From assembly GCA_026210745.1 (NCBI GenBank), contig CP110630.1, positions 2,232,001 to 2,296,000 of the forward strand: DNA of 64,000 nucleotides, written 5' to 3'. The position numbers were made by a program, and so were the translations under genes. A model generated the notes under the pieces. The model was not told the origin of the DNA. It did no database searches and saw only the letters and a list, made by a program, of their open reading frames with translations. Origin of the DNA: Exobasidium rhododendri. Lineage: Eukaryota > Basidiomycota > Exobasidiomycetes > Exobasidiales > Exobasidiaceae. Shown piece after piece: positions 12,223 through 23,284 of the stretch (its first letter is position 1; each line of letters opens with the position of its first letter).

Positions 12223-13145
12223 CTACCGACTGCTCCCCGTCACGTCTGTCACACTCCAGGTCGGACTGACTGGACTGCTTGAACGACTGTCGTCTAGCTG
12301 CGTCCAAGAATCGCTCCCGTCTTCCTCTTCCCCTTCCCCACCAGGTGAGGCTGGATTCGACACAGGCGAGAAGTGAACTTGCCACCTTTCAGTACTGTTG
12401 TTGGATCGAGGACTTTGCCACCCATCAGAGCCAGCATGGAAAGAGTGTGCGGGCGTATGATTTGATCGAGCTTGGTCCTCGCCCTCGAAGAGCTGGGCAG
12501 CGCTCGTACTGGAAGGAGACATTTCACCAATTTTGTGATGCGGTGATTGCACCTCTGATGTATCTACCTTATATCTGTCATAGCTGGATGAAGTTGCGTA
12601 AGATAGACGTGGTGCGTTGATGAGCTGCCGCAGACAGGACGAAAGTCAATCGATGTCAGCATTCTTCTGTCAAATTCATGCACATCTCAAGAATCGAAAC
12701 GCACCGCGTCCTCACTCGCATCGACCGGAGAGGCACCGTAAGGCCTCCTCTTGCGTGCGCCATCCTTCTCTTCCTGAAATTCGTCCGCTAATCTCGCTTT
12801 CACACCAGATGTTTCCGCTTCATGCAAGGAAAAGTCATCCATTTCTCTTCGCAACTCATCTTCTTCCCATTCCGAAGGGCGCCTTCTATGGCCATCCCGC
12901 CGCTGCTGCTGGTCACGACGACCCCCACCAAAGTTACCATTCCGATGCCCAATACGATCGCCACTGATCTCTCTGAATCCCTCTCGAACATCTTCGGCAA
13001 AGACATCCCACTCTTGTTTGACTCCTTGTGCAAAACCATCAGGCCAATGCTCCTCACGCCATGGCTTGAAAACGCCAATCTCAAAGGCTACGATACCGCC
13101 GACGCCTGCACTGACGGCCAGTGCAATTAGGGCGGGGTGAGGCAT
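12223..13145 (-). CDS. uncharacterised protein with N-terminal membrane anchor
   Basis: Two exons, 12705-13145 and 12223-12624, encoding 280 residues; the donor is GTGCGT, and phase 0 is kept. The first 25 residues (PALIALAVSAGVGGIVAFEIGVF) form one hydrophobic segment, followed at once by KPWREEHWPDGF. The rest is hydrophilic, with an Arg/Gln/Gly stretch around residue 75 and a Ser/Pro-rich C-terminal half containing acidic patches. This suggests a single-pass protein with a long soluble side; which side faces the cytosol cannot be told. I recognise no family. It converges on the CCDC97-like gene, 108 bases away. Confidence 0.6.
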
Positions 13146-13594
13146 GACCCCTTCGATCTATCCTTGCCAAGTCAACCTAGGACGATGAGAAGAGTATACT
13201 GGCAAACGAGGGAGGCCGTAGCAAAATAACTGCAGATCAGGGCCTGAGAGGAGATGTGAGTGGATCGTAAGAGAGCAAAGAGATTATTGCGTCTGCGAGG
13301 GGAAGCGGACTCGAGTGGCGGCGGTATTTGCATTTCACCTTTAGGAAAGGGCTTAGCGGTGTGTAAGTTGACTTAAGAAAACGTACGGTACTACGAAAAA
13401 TAAAGGGTTATTCTTGGCCCGTGCGAAACGTTTACAAGGTGAGAGAATTCCCCGCACACATTCTCCTCCTCTGGCTAACGACAGGCTTGAAATAAACTTC
13501 TTCCACTGTCCGTCCTTTTACTCGATCAGCCAAGCAAGCGAACAAATTAGCGCACAAGCACACAAGCCCCCGCTACCATTGAGTGAATCTGAAG

Positions 13595-14544
13595 ATGGCC
13601 TTGAACTGGGCCATGATCAGCGAAGATGGCTCCAAGCCTGTCCCTTTGCCTGGTGAGAAGATCTTCTATTCGGCAGAAAGGTGCAATTTATCGTGAGTCC
13701 GGCAGGAGGGAACACTCCAAGGTGAGAAGTTCTTCTCGTATCTGACATTTTCAAACGACGCCAGTCTCGATTTCACCAATCAGAGTAAATCATGGAAGGC
13801 TAACGGGACTGCCTTTGTGACCTCGCAAAGAGTGAGCAGGGATTAGACGCGGTGATCGTCGTCGTCGTCGTAGTCGAGATGGTGTGCGCTAAGGGAGTAC
13901 TTTCCTTCCTCAGGTTCTCTTTCTTCGACAACCGCCCATCCCTGCTCCGGCCGATCCATCGCTTTCCTCTCAACACCTTCGCACCCTTTCCGTGCCACTG
14001 AAGCAATTTGTCGATACGCGGTACCTCATTCCCATCTTTAGTGCGCCACATTTTGAAGCCAACGTTATACCGAGCGTAGATGGCGGCCTGCCTCAGAGAC
14101 AAGCCGGTCAAGCATCTAATGTGGGCCTGATGAAGATTTGGTTCAATGAAGGAGGTGGGATGAGTTTCAGAGATGCAATAGAAGAGGTAAAGAGTCGCAG
14201 GGAGGAGGGATCTTCTAACATCGAAGCTTTACGTACGTTTTCCCAATGTTTCGCTGTGATGAGGAGGAGGTGGTGGATGCGGGTGGAGAAAGCTTACATA
14301 CATAGCTCCATTGACAGCGCTGTACGAACCCTCATCGCAAGGGAGTCAGGGCGCGACAGCCTCCGCTACTACTCAGTCTAGGCACGCTGCCCGATCCGAC
14401 TCTCTGCCTGAAGTGGGGGATATGGAGGCAGCACATGTCGCCCGTGAGCATGAAGAGCAAGAAAGGCAGCAACCGCCTGGTCAGATGGGAAATTCGAGGT
14501 CAATTGCGTCGGGTCCGGAGTCACCGCCAGCCTATCAAGCATAA
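13595..14544 (+). CDS. WBP2-like GRAM-domain protein ending in a PPxY motif
   Basis: Four exons: 13595-13692, 13765-13831, 13914-14232 and 14306-14544, 240 residues. The family (WW-domain-binding protein 2) has an N-terminal GRAM/PH-like domain and C-terminal PPxY motifs that bind WW domains, for example of Nedd4/Rsp5 ubiquitin ligases. Matching blocks are MALNWAMISEDG, PVPLPGEKIFYSAERCNLSL, SWKANGTAFVTSQRVVF, then SVPLKQFVDTRYLIPIFSAPHFEA and LMKIWFNEGGGMSFRDAIEEV. The protein ends ESPPAYQA, so one PPAY lies four residues from the C-terminus. All four joins are needed for these blocks to follow in order. The start at 13595 is supported by similarity of the first residues to the family. A link to Rsp5-dependent sorting is inference from the PPxY. 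Confidence 0.82.
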
Positions 14545-14978
14545 CGCTTCTACAATTCACCTACTATCTGACCATTTCTCGCTGTACTTTATAGACCTGA
14601 GCCTGTGAATCACCGTAGAATTGTATCATGTAATTACATCTATTCGTGGCCTTACTTCTCGACAGTCAATTTTGTGTTCAAGGAACCTCACAAACACCAC
14701 GTCGTTACCACGCAGTGCTATCAAGCATGTCGGATGAATCCCATACCTTTCCCTGCTATCAACTCGTTCCTTTGCGCTCTCTTCTCGTTCTGCTTGAGCT
14801 TCGGATTTTGGAAGTGTTCATCATCCTTCCCTGATCAGCATGGATCCTCGTTCCATCGTCGCCTCGCGTGTAAAGTTTTTATAGTTCACGTCAGACGACT
14901 TAATTCGAGAAACGTTTCGAAGGCCATCGCATTTCGTCCTTCTACACACCACCACATCCTTCCATTCTCAAGACCACG
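14545..14978. other. intergenic between WBP2-like and OXLD1-like genes
   Basis: No supported gene. A small ATG-initiated peptide near 14839 stops after 14 codons and is not counted. The stretch holds the 3' end of the WBP2-like gene and the promoter and leader of the next gene. Confidence 0.5.
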
Positions 14979-15284
14979 ATGACGCCAGCATACTCGGATG
15001 CTAGCCTCATTCCCTACCTTCTACCTGCTCATTGCACGAAGCTGAAAATGTCACACACTCGAAAGAAGCAATTAATTAAAGCAGCAAATCGTGAGTGGGA
15101 TTCACCGCCTCCCAAGCCCGGAAACGATGAATGCTGTGGATCAAGCTGCACACCTTGCGTCCTTGACCTTTGGAAGGAAGACGTGCTAGTCTGGAAGCAA
15201 AGATGGGGAATTGACAAAGACGGAGCATCTCCAGAAAGACGGCAAAGCGCAAGCTCAAAAATACCAGGTAGCTTCGAATGGTGA
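14979..15284 (+). CDS. small oxidoreductase-like (OXLD1-type) protein
   Basis: Single open frame of 101 residues. The centre reads PPPKPGNDECCGSSCTPCVLDLW, the Pro-rich, four-cysteine signature of the oxidoreductase-like domain (Pfam Oxidored-like), followed by a Trp-rich helix (KEDVLVWKQRW). In fungi and animals this short domain is found in small, often mitochondrial, proteins of unknown reaction. The cysteines suggest metal binding. No convincing targeting sequence is visible after this ATG, so a 5' exon may be missing. It converges on DDI1, 84 bases away. Confidence 0.7.
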   Translation: MTPAYSDASLIPYLLPAHCTKLKMSHTRKKQLIKAANREWDSPPPKPGNDECCGSSCTPCVLDLWKEDVLVWKQRWGIDKDGASPERRQSASSKIPGSFEW

Positions 15285-15368
15285 CTAGGCAGAATCACGT
15301 TGCATGACATTATATACATTGGAGGAGATATGGTCCACCTGATCAGACCCTTCGGCAGCGAGCACTGT

Positions 15369-16962
15369 TCACTGCTGAAAAAGCAAGCTGGCTGCTACCT
15401 CTATATTTCCGTCAGCAGCATCAAGGAGTGCTTTCGCTTGCACTTCATTCGCTCCCAGGTCTATGAGCGCTTGAGTCGAGGCAGGAGGCCAAGCTTTGAC
15501 AGCGTTGCTCTGCTTTGACGTAGTGGGGGATGGAGCTTTGGAAGAGGTGTTGGGAGGATGGTTCCATGACATTCCAGTGAAGTTGGCGTCCGGAGCGGTA
15601 TTCTTGCCACTACCGCTACTCGCAGCTTCTGGCGGCGAGTTGCTCAATGTATTCCCACTTCCAGGGAAGGACTGGCCTGCACCTGCCCTTGCGGCTGCAT
15701 TTGCATTGGCTGCATCGATTCCAAGACTAGTTGCACCGCTCCCTTGTCCCTCTTCCTCCTCTTCTTCTCCGTCCATTCGAGCAAAGGCAGGCAGTTCATG
15801 CTCGTCTAAGAATCTAATGCTTTTACCATGAACTACGAGGCAGTTCTTGGCCATGTCTAGCACGCAAGCATGCCTCTTCAGCATGTCCAGTCCAAAGAGT
15901 AACTCGGTGGTGCGTCCTTCCATAATCGTAAAGGAGCAGGGCAAGTACAATTCATCTCCCAGCTTGATCTGCGCACTATGTACTCTTCCTAAGATTTTGG
16001 CTGTGCCTACTCCTCTAGCAATGCCCGCAAACCTTGTGTCAATCAATCGCATGATTCCGCATCTTTCTGCGCATTCTGGGCTCATGATAGTCGCTTGGGC
16101 ACCCGAGTCGACGAAAGCCTTTACTGGGAGACCATTCACTTGAGTTTCCACATACAACATCGTCACCCTCCCAAAGCTTTCCGGATTGAATTCCATCGCA
16201 CTTCCAAAATTCTCCATGACAGCTTCCTGTCGAATAGCTTCTTCGATCCTCCGTTGCGCTTCAATGTCGAATTCGTCGGCTCCTGCCAGTTCTGCTTGAG
16301 CCCTCTGAGCAGCTGTGTTTCGCTCCTTTTCTGCTCGCATCATTTGAAGGAAATCTTGCGGCCTCGATGTAATCGCTTCCGCCAGATCAGGTCGGGTCTG
16401 CAAGGAAGAGAAAAAGGTGGGTAAGCGTCCTCCTTTTCAGTCACCGCATTCGTACCATAGCTACTACATACCGCTCGTAGCTGTGCCATCATTTGTGGAT
16501 TCCTCATCATCTCTTGCCTTAGTCTTTCAATTTCGCCCACTGCTCCATCGCTACAGATCTTCATGTTAATGGATATTCGGACCGCTTTAAAGCACATCTA
16601 CTCACCTTGATGTTTGACTGGAAGAGGAAACAGCAGAGCCTCCTATTGAGCTGCTACTACCGGCAGCTACGTCCTTCCTTTGCAGCAGTAAGAGGTCGTC
16701 ATCTTTCACGCCCAGATTGGTCAATGTCGTAGTGGTTCCGGCGAGAAGCTTTCCATTACAGTACAGCAACTGTGAATCCGCTGGTATGGCAGACTGCAGG
16801 TGTGATTAAAGAAGAAGCGCAAGAAACATCAGCCCCAGTGCTCGTCTGTAGTAAGTAGAGTAGACTCACGTCCGCCTCGAGAATCGCCATTAGGTTCTCC
16901 AGGGTCATGTCGAGGTCCCCGTCGATCGAGAATGTATCCTCGTCTGTCGCCACCGTGATCAT
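15369..16962 (-). CDS. DDI1: Ddi1 ubiquitin-shuttle aspartic protease
   Basis: Four exons: 16870-16962, 16606-16793, 16472-16550 and 15369-16397, 462 residues. Ddi1 carries ubiquitylated clients to the proteasome and cleaves some of them. The N-terminus is a ubiquitin-like domain (MITVATDEDTFSIDGDLDMT to DDDLLLLQRK, residues 1 to about 80). A helical linker follows (RLRQEMMRNPQMMAQLRA). The retropepsin-like domain starts near residue 200 with the catalytic motif FVDSGAQATIMS (Asp about 217) and the second conserved block LLFGLDMLKRH. A Ser/Pro/Asn-rich linker leads to a C-terminal UBA domain (LIDLGANEVQAKALLDAADGNIEVAASLL). All three canonical parts are present, as in yeast Ddi1. The start is the only ATG at the head of the ubiquitin-like fold. 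Confidence 0.95.
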
Positions 16963-18231
16963 GATGGCAGCTTTCACAAGGGACGGGGCCTGAATAAATC
17001 TTGCCTGGGGTGAGGAAGGTACGGTACTAGAGGTACTCTGGAAAATGGTAGACTGATGTCAAATCATCAACTAACACGCACTGAGCGGCGGCGGTGTCAC
17101 GCACACTCCTTCCTGTCAACGCAGATCTAGCCTTCAATGACGCGTCTCATTTTTCAACCAGCTCAAGGGAGAAGAGGGAGAGAGAAGCCCGTGATCCGTC
17201 CCTGTCCCTAGGAGAAGATCTCGAATTTCATCTGCAACACTTGAGACGAGTGGTATGGATCTCCACTTTCTTCCTCCCGAGCCTGGGAGACCGAAGATGT
17301 AGAAGTAGACTATCTCTTTAATTGCGGAAAATGCAAGAGAAAGGGACGACTTTTATCTATCAAGATTCGACATCTAATTTTGGCTAATCCCTTGACGAAA
17401 TGACATTCAATGAAGATAAATTCGCTTCAAAGCGAGGGAAGCTAGCTAGCTCCCTTTAGCTGGCAAAAATACTTCTAAAACGGGACACCATGAAGGCTGC
17501 ATAAGCTTGCTTATCTCTCGCCCTTCCGCTCAGTCTTTGAGGACTGCTGCAAATGCAACGAAGGTTGGAGTCAGGATGGAAGGCATCACGGCAAAGTGTC
17601 CGAGTTTCCAGCTTCAGAAGTGTATGAGAATAGAACGCTCGCATTGTCTCCTCTCATTCTCTTAAGCTGAGCAGCTCAGCGTGGAACGGAGATAGTCGGT
17701 CTTCCCGCCGGACGATAGGAAATAGAACCATTTGTATTCGACGACGCGAGATTCCCTTTACCCATCTTGTAATTGGCAGGAGTATCAAGTTTACACTTTT
17801 AGATTGCAAGCGTGTTCGATCGAGTGGGAACAAAAAGGGAAAGAAATGGGATACAGATCATGCACCAAGATGGGAAATTACAATGAGAAATCGGTGCAAG
17901 AATTTTGTAGTGTCGACATAAGCGCAAAATAGGACTATCGTCCGGAGAGAGAAATGATCCAGAATGACAAATGAGTGATGAATTTCGCGGATTATAAAGC
18001 ATCGTGAGGGATGCTGAGCCAGAGCTTTTTGTGTAAAACGCATCGACCCTTTCGAGACGAACACATCACTATCGTATATCTGTTGTGTGCCTCTGGACGT
18101 CTCTTCCTTTGCTGTGACAACACCGACAAGGGAAAAGCGACAGACGCCTTGGAACGTCTGACAAGAGAAACCGAATTTAGACAGGAAGTAAAAAGGTGAT
18201 CTTTGGGGGCAAGTCAGGTCACTGTTTGATA
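16963..18231. other. intergenic, divergent promoter of DDI1 and the YOR1-like gene
   Basis: About 1.27 kb with only short frames lacking similarity. I looked for a drug-response element (TCCGYGGA) and saw none. Confidence 0.55.
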
Positions 18232-21200
18232 ATGTCGTCGTCTTTGCGAACGGCCAGTCTACCTCACAGTAACAGCGACTATGACGAAAAGGGCAGTAAC
18301 GCTGGTCTTGCAGCGAAGAGGAGTGCTAGCAGCAACGAAGATGGCAACGAGAAGGAAGAATCCGACAGCAGTAAATCACAATTGGAGCCCTCGGCAGAGC
18401 AAGAAGCAGCCTACCAGTACAACCCTGGCGCTCGAGGGTTTATTCACGTCAAGAAGAGAGAGAGATTTTATCAGTGGTGGCGACCAAGAGAGCTACCCCC
18501 TCCTCCACCCCTCTCGTTGGATGACGCTGAGCTCATACCCTTGGAAAATGCGGGATTTGTCTCGATCATGACATATCAATGGGCGCAACCGATGATGGTG
18601 CTGGGATACCAACGAGCGCTGGAAGCGACTGATCTGTGGAAGTTGGGACCGTCGAAAGGAAGTGAAGTGCAGAGTCAGCGACTCCTAGCGCTGTGGGAGA
18701 AGCAGGTGGTAGACTTGAGAGAGTACAACGAAAAGCTCGAGAGTGGTGAAATAAAGCTGGGAATGGCCAAAAAATTCAAGTGGCAAAGAGAAAACTTCTA
18801 CAGCATGGTACGAGGAAATGGGTCACAGAACATCTCCATAGCAGAGAGGGAAAGATTGTGGAGGATGCCGCCACCTGCGTCAAGTACTGCTTCTGCCACT
18901 GCCGCCACTGCCCCGACCAAAGGTGCCAAAAAGGAACGCAACTATAGTGGACACAAGGAACCGCAAATATACGCTGCTCTCATCAGCATGTTCAAACGTG
19001 AACTTCTGATTGCCAACGTTATCAAGGTGGTCGGCGACGTCGCTCAAATGACCTCACCTCTTCTTATTCGTGTCATGATTGAATACGGAGAACAAAAGTA
19101 TGCCCATCTGCTGGATCCGACGAATCCCTTGTATCCAAATCCAAGTGATGGGATCGGTGTTGGTTACGCCATTGCCCTTTTCGTCATGCAACTCCTCACA
19201 AGTTTGTGTCAACATCAATTTTTCTTCCGCACAATGAGCGTAGGTGTACATGCTCGATCGACACTCATTTCTGCCATCTTCACAAGAAGTCTAAAATTGG
19301 GAGGAAAGAACCGCAGCCCGGGAAAGCTGTTGAATCACGCTTCTACCGATTGCAGTCGAATTGACTTTGCAGCTCAATGGGGTCCCTTGGCATTGTCCAG
19401 TCCGTTTGCTTTGGCGCTCTGTCTTGGACTGCTCATTTGGCAGATCAGAGTCAGTGCCCTGGTCGGATTCGGTGTTCTGGTCGTCTCTATGCCTGTCCAA
19501 GCCGTCACGATGAAGTCGATGTTCACCACGAGAAAGAGCTCGATGCAATGGACAGACAAGAGGAGCAAATTGATCAACGAAATCCTGACTTCCATACGTG
19601 TTGTCAAATCGTTCGCTCAGGAGAGTAAATTCCTGGAGAGACTGTCCTTCCTTCGTAACATGGAGATGCGAGGGATCCGTAAACTGATGATCATCCGTTC
19701 CTTCAACACTGCTCTGGCGTTCTCTATCCCTGTCATTGCTGCGGTTGTCGCCTTTATCGTCTATTACCAGCTGGAGAACAACTTGAATCCCGCTAGACTC
19801 TTCACCGCCTTGACGTTGTTCCAATTACTTCGAATGCCCCTCATGTTCTTGCCACTTTCATTCAGTGCTCTCACCGATGGCTACAATGCGTCTCTTCGTC
19901 TCAACGCCGTCTTCTTGGCCGAGCAACTGGAAGACAAATCCGAAAAGGACCCTAATGCCAAGTATGCTTTGAACGTGCAAGACTCCTCGTTCGAATATGA
20001 AGAAGTAAAGAAGGAGGACAACACTGATGGAAAGGCGTCAAAAAAGGCCGTGGCAAAGGCAAGCTCAGCAGCCACTGCGCAAGCTACCTCTCCTGGATCA
20101 AGCACACCACGCGACAGGATGAGAAAGGCACTACGCATGAACGCTAAGTCAGGCAATACGACCCCTGCTGCTACTCATGGCTCGGCTACACCAAAGGATG
20201 TCTCCTTGCAGGATCAACTCAAAGCTGAACAGTCCGGCGATCTACCTGGTGATCATGATGACGCAATCATTTCTGGAGAGCAAGAGTTGGAAGGCCCACG
20301 TATGGACGCAGAGACTTCGGATCCTACCAGCACCGACAAATCAGCGACAGCCTCAACCGAAAAGCCTTTCCGACTAGACAAGCTCAACCTCCGCGTAGAC
20401 CAAGGAGAATTGGTTGCTATCGTTGGACCGGTTGGGTGTGGAAAAAGTACCTTATTCGAGTCACTTTTGGGTGAAGTGAAGATGCTGGAAGGCAAAGTGA
20501 CTTGGGGCGGTGACGGTCGAGTGGCTTACTGTCCACAATCTTCATGGATTCAAGCAGCTAGTGTTCGAGAGAATATCCTGTTCGGACGACCTTACGAGGC
20601 AGAAAGGTACTGGGAGATCATTAAGATTTGCGAGTTGGAGAGTGATCTAGTCATCCTGCCTCAAGGCGACTTCACTGAGATTGGTGAAAAGGGGACTTCT
20701 CTAAGTGGAGGTCAAAAAGCGAGAGTCGGATTGGCAAGAGCGCTTTACTTTGATGCAAGTACATACATGCTGGATGATCCGTTGAGTGCTGTAGACCCTC
20801 ACGTCGGAAAAGCACTCTTCAACAATGCTATTCTTGGACTGAAAGCTCAAGGCAAGACGATTCTGTTGGCCACGCATGCCATTCATGTTCTACCACAAAC
20901 CGATCGTATTATTACCATGCTCGATGGTGAAATTGTCGAGTCGGGAACGTACACTGAGCTGGAGAATGCAAACGGTGCCTTCAAGCGACTCGTGGAAGAA
21001 TTTGGAGGTCAAGAGGAAGAGGAGGAAGAGGAGGAGGAGGGAATTGAGAATGCTGGAAAAGCAGGAGGAAAGTTGGTCTACAAGCGATCCGACATGACCG
21101 ACTTTACCGGCAACAAGACAGCCTTGATGGATCAGGAAGAAAGGAATACCGGTGTGGTCGGCGACAGTGTCTGGGGTGGCTTCTTTAGAGCGGGTCATGG

Positions 21201-22947
21201 CTGGATCTTGATCCCATTGTTGCTCCTGGCTGTCTCTCTCATGCAAGCTTCTACCGTCTTGAATTCGTACTGGCTAGTCTGGTGGCAAGATGCTAAATTT
21301 GGTGATCTGAAGTCAAATGAAGGTCTCTACATGGGCGTATATGCTGCTCTTGGTATCATTCAAGCCATCTTCACTTTCCTAATGGGCGCTGCATCCGGTA
21401 TCTTCACGTACTATGCCGCGCAAAACCTTCACGCCGATGCCATCACTCGAGTGCTCTATGCTCCTCTTAATACCTTCTTTGACGTTCAACCAAAAGGAAG
21501 AATTCTCAACAGATTCACAAAAGACATCGATACTATCGACAACACACTCCCGGACAGTATGCGAATGGCCGTCAGTACGCTGGGCACTGTTCTCGGTGCA
21601 ATCATCTTGATCACCATCCTAACGTACTACTTTGTTGTTGCTGTTGCCGGAGTCCTCGTCTTCTACGTCGTGGGATCTCTAGTCTACCAAAGAGGAGCCC
21701 GTGAAGTGAAACGACTGGATGCGGTTCTGCGATCGTCACTGTACAGCCATTTCAGTGAGACTTTGAGTGGTTTGGCTACCGTTCGAGCCTACCAAGAGAC
21801 TGCGAGATTCAAGGCCGATCACATACGACACATGGACATCGAGAATCGTGCTTACTTCTTCTCCATCTGCAATCAACGCTTCTTGGGTATCCGATTGGAC
21901 TTTTTGGGTTGCATCCTTGTCTTTGTCGTGGCGCTTTTGGCAACCATTGGAGCCAACTCTATCAACCCAGCACAGGTTGGATTAGCACTTAGTTTCATGT
22001 TGACTGTCAGTCAAGCATTCTCATGGGCAAGCCGACAAGTCAGCGAGGTGTTGAACGACATGAACTCCGCTGAAAGGATACAATATTACGCCAATGACCT
22101 GATGCAGGAGAAGCCGCAAGAAGTTCCTGAATTCAACCTGGATCCTGCCTGGCCCAAGTCAGGTGGGATCGAATTCGACAATGTCGTTTTGAGGTACAGA
22201 GAAGGCCTCCCTATCGTCCTGAATGGAATCACCATGGAGATTGCGGGAGGCGAAAAGACGGCAATCGTAGGCAGAACGGGAGCTGGAAAGTCTTCGTTGC
22301 TGACTTGTCTGCTACGATTGATTGAACTGGAAGAAGGTAGCATTAAGATCGACGGCGTGGATGTTTCCAAGATCGGACTGCTTGATTTGAGAAGTAGGAT
22401 AGGATACCTACCTCAAGAGCCCATCCTGTTCTCTGGCACGATTCGAAGCAACTTGGATCCGTTTGGACTGTACGATGACGCTCGTCTCAATGATGCGCTG
22501 AAGAGAAGCTACCTCGTGGCCGCAGAAGAAGCAGATCATAGTCACGGCAATGTCAACAACAACATCACTCTCGACACCACTCTGGAAGAGGAAGGTGGCA
22601 ATCTATCCCTTGGTCAAAGATCTCTCGTCTCCTTGGCTAGAGCGTTAGTGAAAGATAGCCAGATCATCTTGTTAGATGAAGCAACAGCCAGCGTTGACGT
22701 GCAGACGGATGCTCTCATTCAAGACACCATTCGAAAGGAATTTGCTCACAAGACTTTGCTTACGATTGCTCATCGACTGAGAACGATCATCTCGTATGAC
22801 AAGATTGCCGTCTTCGAAAAGGGTTGCTTGGCGGAATACGACACGCCCTTGAAGCTGTTCGATCGAGGTGAAATCTTCCGTGATATGTGTGAAAAGGCCA
22901 ATCTGGCAAGAGAGGAAATTGTTCGAGCTCAACAAAGCCGGACATGA
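18232..22947 (+). CDS. ABCC-family multidrug transporter, Yor1-like
   Basis: Single exon, 1571 residues, with the plan TMD1-NBD1-TMD2-NBD2 of the short MRP/Yor1 group; such pumps export oligomycin and other organic anions across the plasma membrane. The GFVSIMTYQWAQPMMVLGYQ block and lack of an extra N-terminal membrane domain favour Yor1 over Ycf1. NBD1 has Walker A GPVGCGKS (near residue 732), LSGGQ (824) and Walker B YMLDDPLSAVD. NBD2 has GRTGAGKS (near 1347), the signature LSLGQ (about 1457) and IILLDEATASVD. As in many C-subfamily proteins NBD1 carries Asp after Walker B and NBD2 carries Glu, so one ATP site is probably degenerate. A roughly 120-residue low-complexity linker precedes NBD1 and a Glu-rich run follows it. 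The start used is ATG 18232; the open frame extends upstream only through a GTG. Confidence 0.93.
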   Translation: MSSSLRTASLPHSNSDYDEKGSNAGLAAKRSASSNEDGNEKEESDSSKSQLEPSAEQEAAYQYNPGARGFIHVKKRERFYQWWRPRELPPPPPLSLDDAELIPLENAGFVSIMTYQWAQPMMVLGYQRALEATDLWKLGPSKGSEVQSQRLLALWEKQVVDLREYNEKLESGEIKLGMAKKFKWQRENFYSMVRGNGSQNISIAERERLWRMPPPASSTASATAATAPTKGAKKERNYSGHKEPQIYAALISMFKRELLIANVIKVVGDVAQMTSPLLIRVMIEYGEQKYAHLLDPTNPLYPNPSDGIGVGYAIALFVMQLLTSLCQHQFFFRTMSVGVHARSTLISAIFTRSLKLGGKNRSPGKLLNHASTDCSRIDFAAQWGPLALSSPFALALCLGLLIWQIRVSALVGFGVLVVSMPVQAVTMKSMFTTRKSSMQWTDKRSKLINEILTSIRVVKSFAQESKFLERLSFLRNMEMRGIRKLMIIRSFNTALAFSIPVIAAVVAFIVYYQLENNLNPARLFTALTLFQLLRMPLMFLPLSFSALTDGYNASLRLNAVFLAEQLEDKSEKDPNAKYALNVQDSSFEYEEVKKEDNTDGKASKKAVAKASSAATAQATSPGSSTPRDRMRKALRMNAKSGNTTPAATHGSATPKDVSLQDQLKAEQSGDLPGDHDDAIISGEQELEGPRMDAETSDPTSTDKSATASTEKPFRLDKLNLRVDQGELVAIVGPVGCGKSTLFESLLGEVKMLEGKVTWGGDGRVAYCPQSSWIQAASVRENILFGRPYEAERYWEIIKICELESDLVILPQGDFTEIGEKGTSLSGGQKARVGLARALYFDASTYMLDDPLSAVDPHVGKALFNNAILGLKAQGKTILLATHAIHVLPQTDRIITMLDGEIVESGTYTELENANGAFKRLVEEFGGQEEEEEEEEEGIENAGKAGGKLVYKRSDMTDFTGNKTALMDQEERNTGVVGDSVWGGFFRAGHGWILIPLLLLAVSLMQASTVLNSYWLVWWQDAKFGDLKSNEGLYMGVYAALGIIQAIFTFLMGAASGIFTYYAAQNLHADAITRVLYAPLNTFFDVQPKGRILNRFTKDIDTIDNTLPDSMRMAVSTLGTVLGAIILITILTYYFVVAVAGVLVFYVVGSLVYQRGAREVKRLDAVLRSSLYSHFSETLSGLATVRAYQETARFKADHIRHMDIENRAYFFSICNQRFLGIRLDFLGCILVFVVALLATIGANSINPAQVGLALSFMLTVSQAFSWASRQVSEVLNDMNSAERIQYYANDLMQEKPQEVPEFNLDPAWPKSGGIEFDNVVLRYREGLPIVLNGITMEIAGGEKTAIVGRTGAGKSSLLTCLLRLIELEEGSIKIDGVDVSKIGLLDLRSRIGYLPQEPILFSGTIRSNLDPFGLYDDARLNDALKRSYLVAAEEADHSHGNVNNNITLDTTLEEEGGNLSLGQRSLVSLARALVKDSQIILLDEATASVDVQTDALIQDTIRKEFAHKTLLTIAHRLRTIISYDKIAVFEKGCLAEYDTPLKLFDRGEIFRDMCEKANLAREEIVRAQQSRT

Positions 22948-23284
22948 AAAGTCACCCACCTCTTTCCTCCAACTCCCGATTGCTGTGCTCGTCTTCCATC
23001 TGCCTGTATCCTATGCACTGCTGCAAAATCATAAATGTATTGACACTCGTCCAGGCGTCTGTGGTGTTCTCGTTTAATGTGTCGCGGTAAGTTGTTAAAT
23101 GACACTGACGTTCGAACGCGCTCCCGGCCGAGATGCAAGGACACACACAACCTTTGAGAAGCGCCAAGTCTCTCCTGCGCCTGAGAGTAAAGTGTTGCGT
23201 GACAAGATATACTTCGACATAAGCCCCCTTCTCGAACCCTTCCTCACCAAGCGGGTCCTGGATCGGCGTCGATCGTCTGCTGCA
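22948..23284. other. intergenic, YOR1-like 3' end to MOB2-like start
   Basis: 337 bases with no feature I can support. Both neighbours point right, so this holds one 3' end and one promoter. The frame of MOB2 exon 1 stays open upstream of its ATG to about 23099 without matching the family. Confidence 0.5.

Noticed and set aside
19291-19824. 177-codon minus-strand frame within the transporter
   Set aside because: Antisense shadow of the YOR1-like gene.
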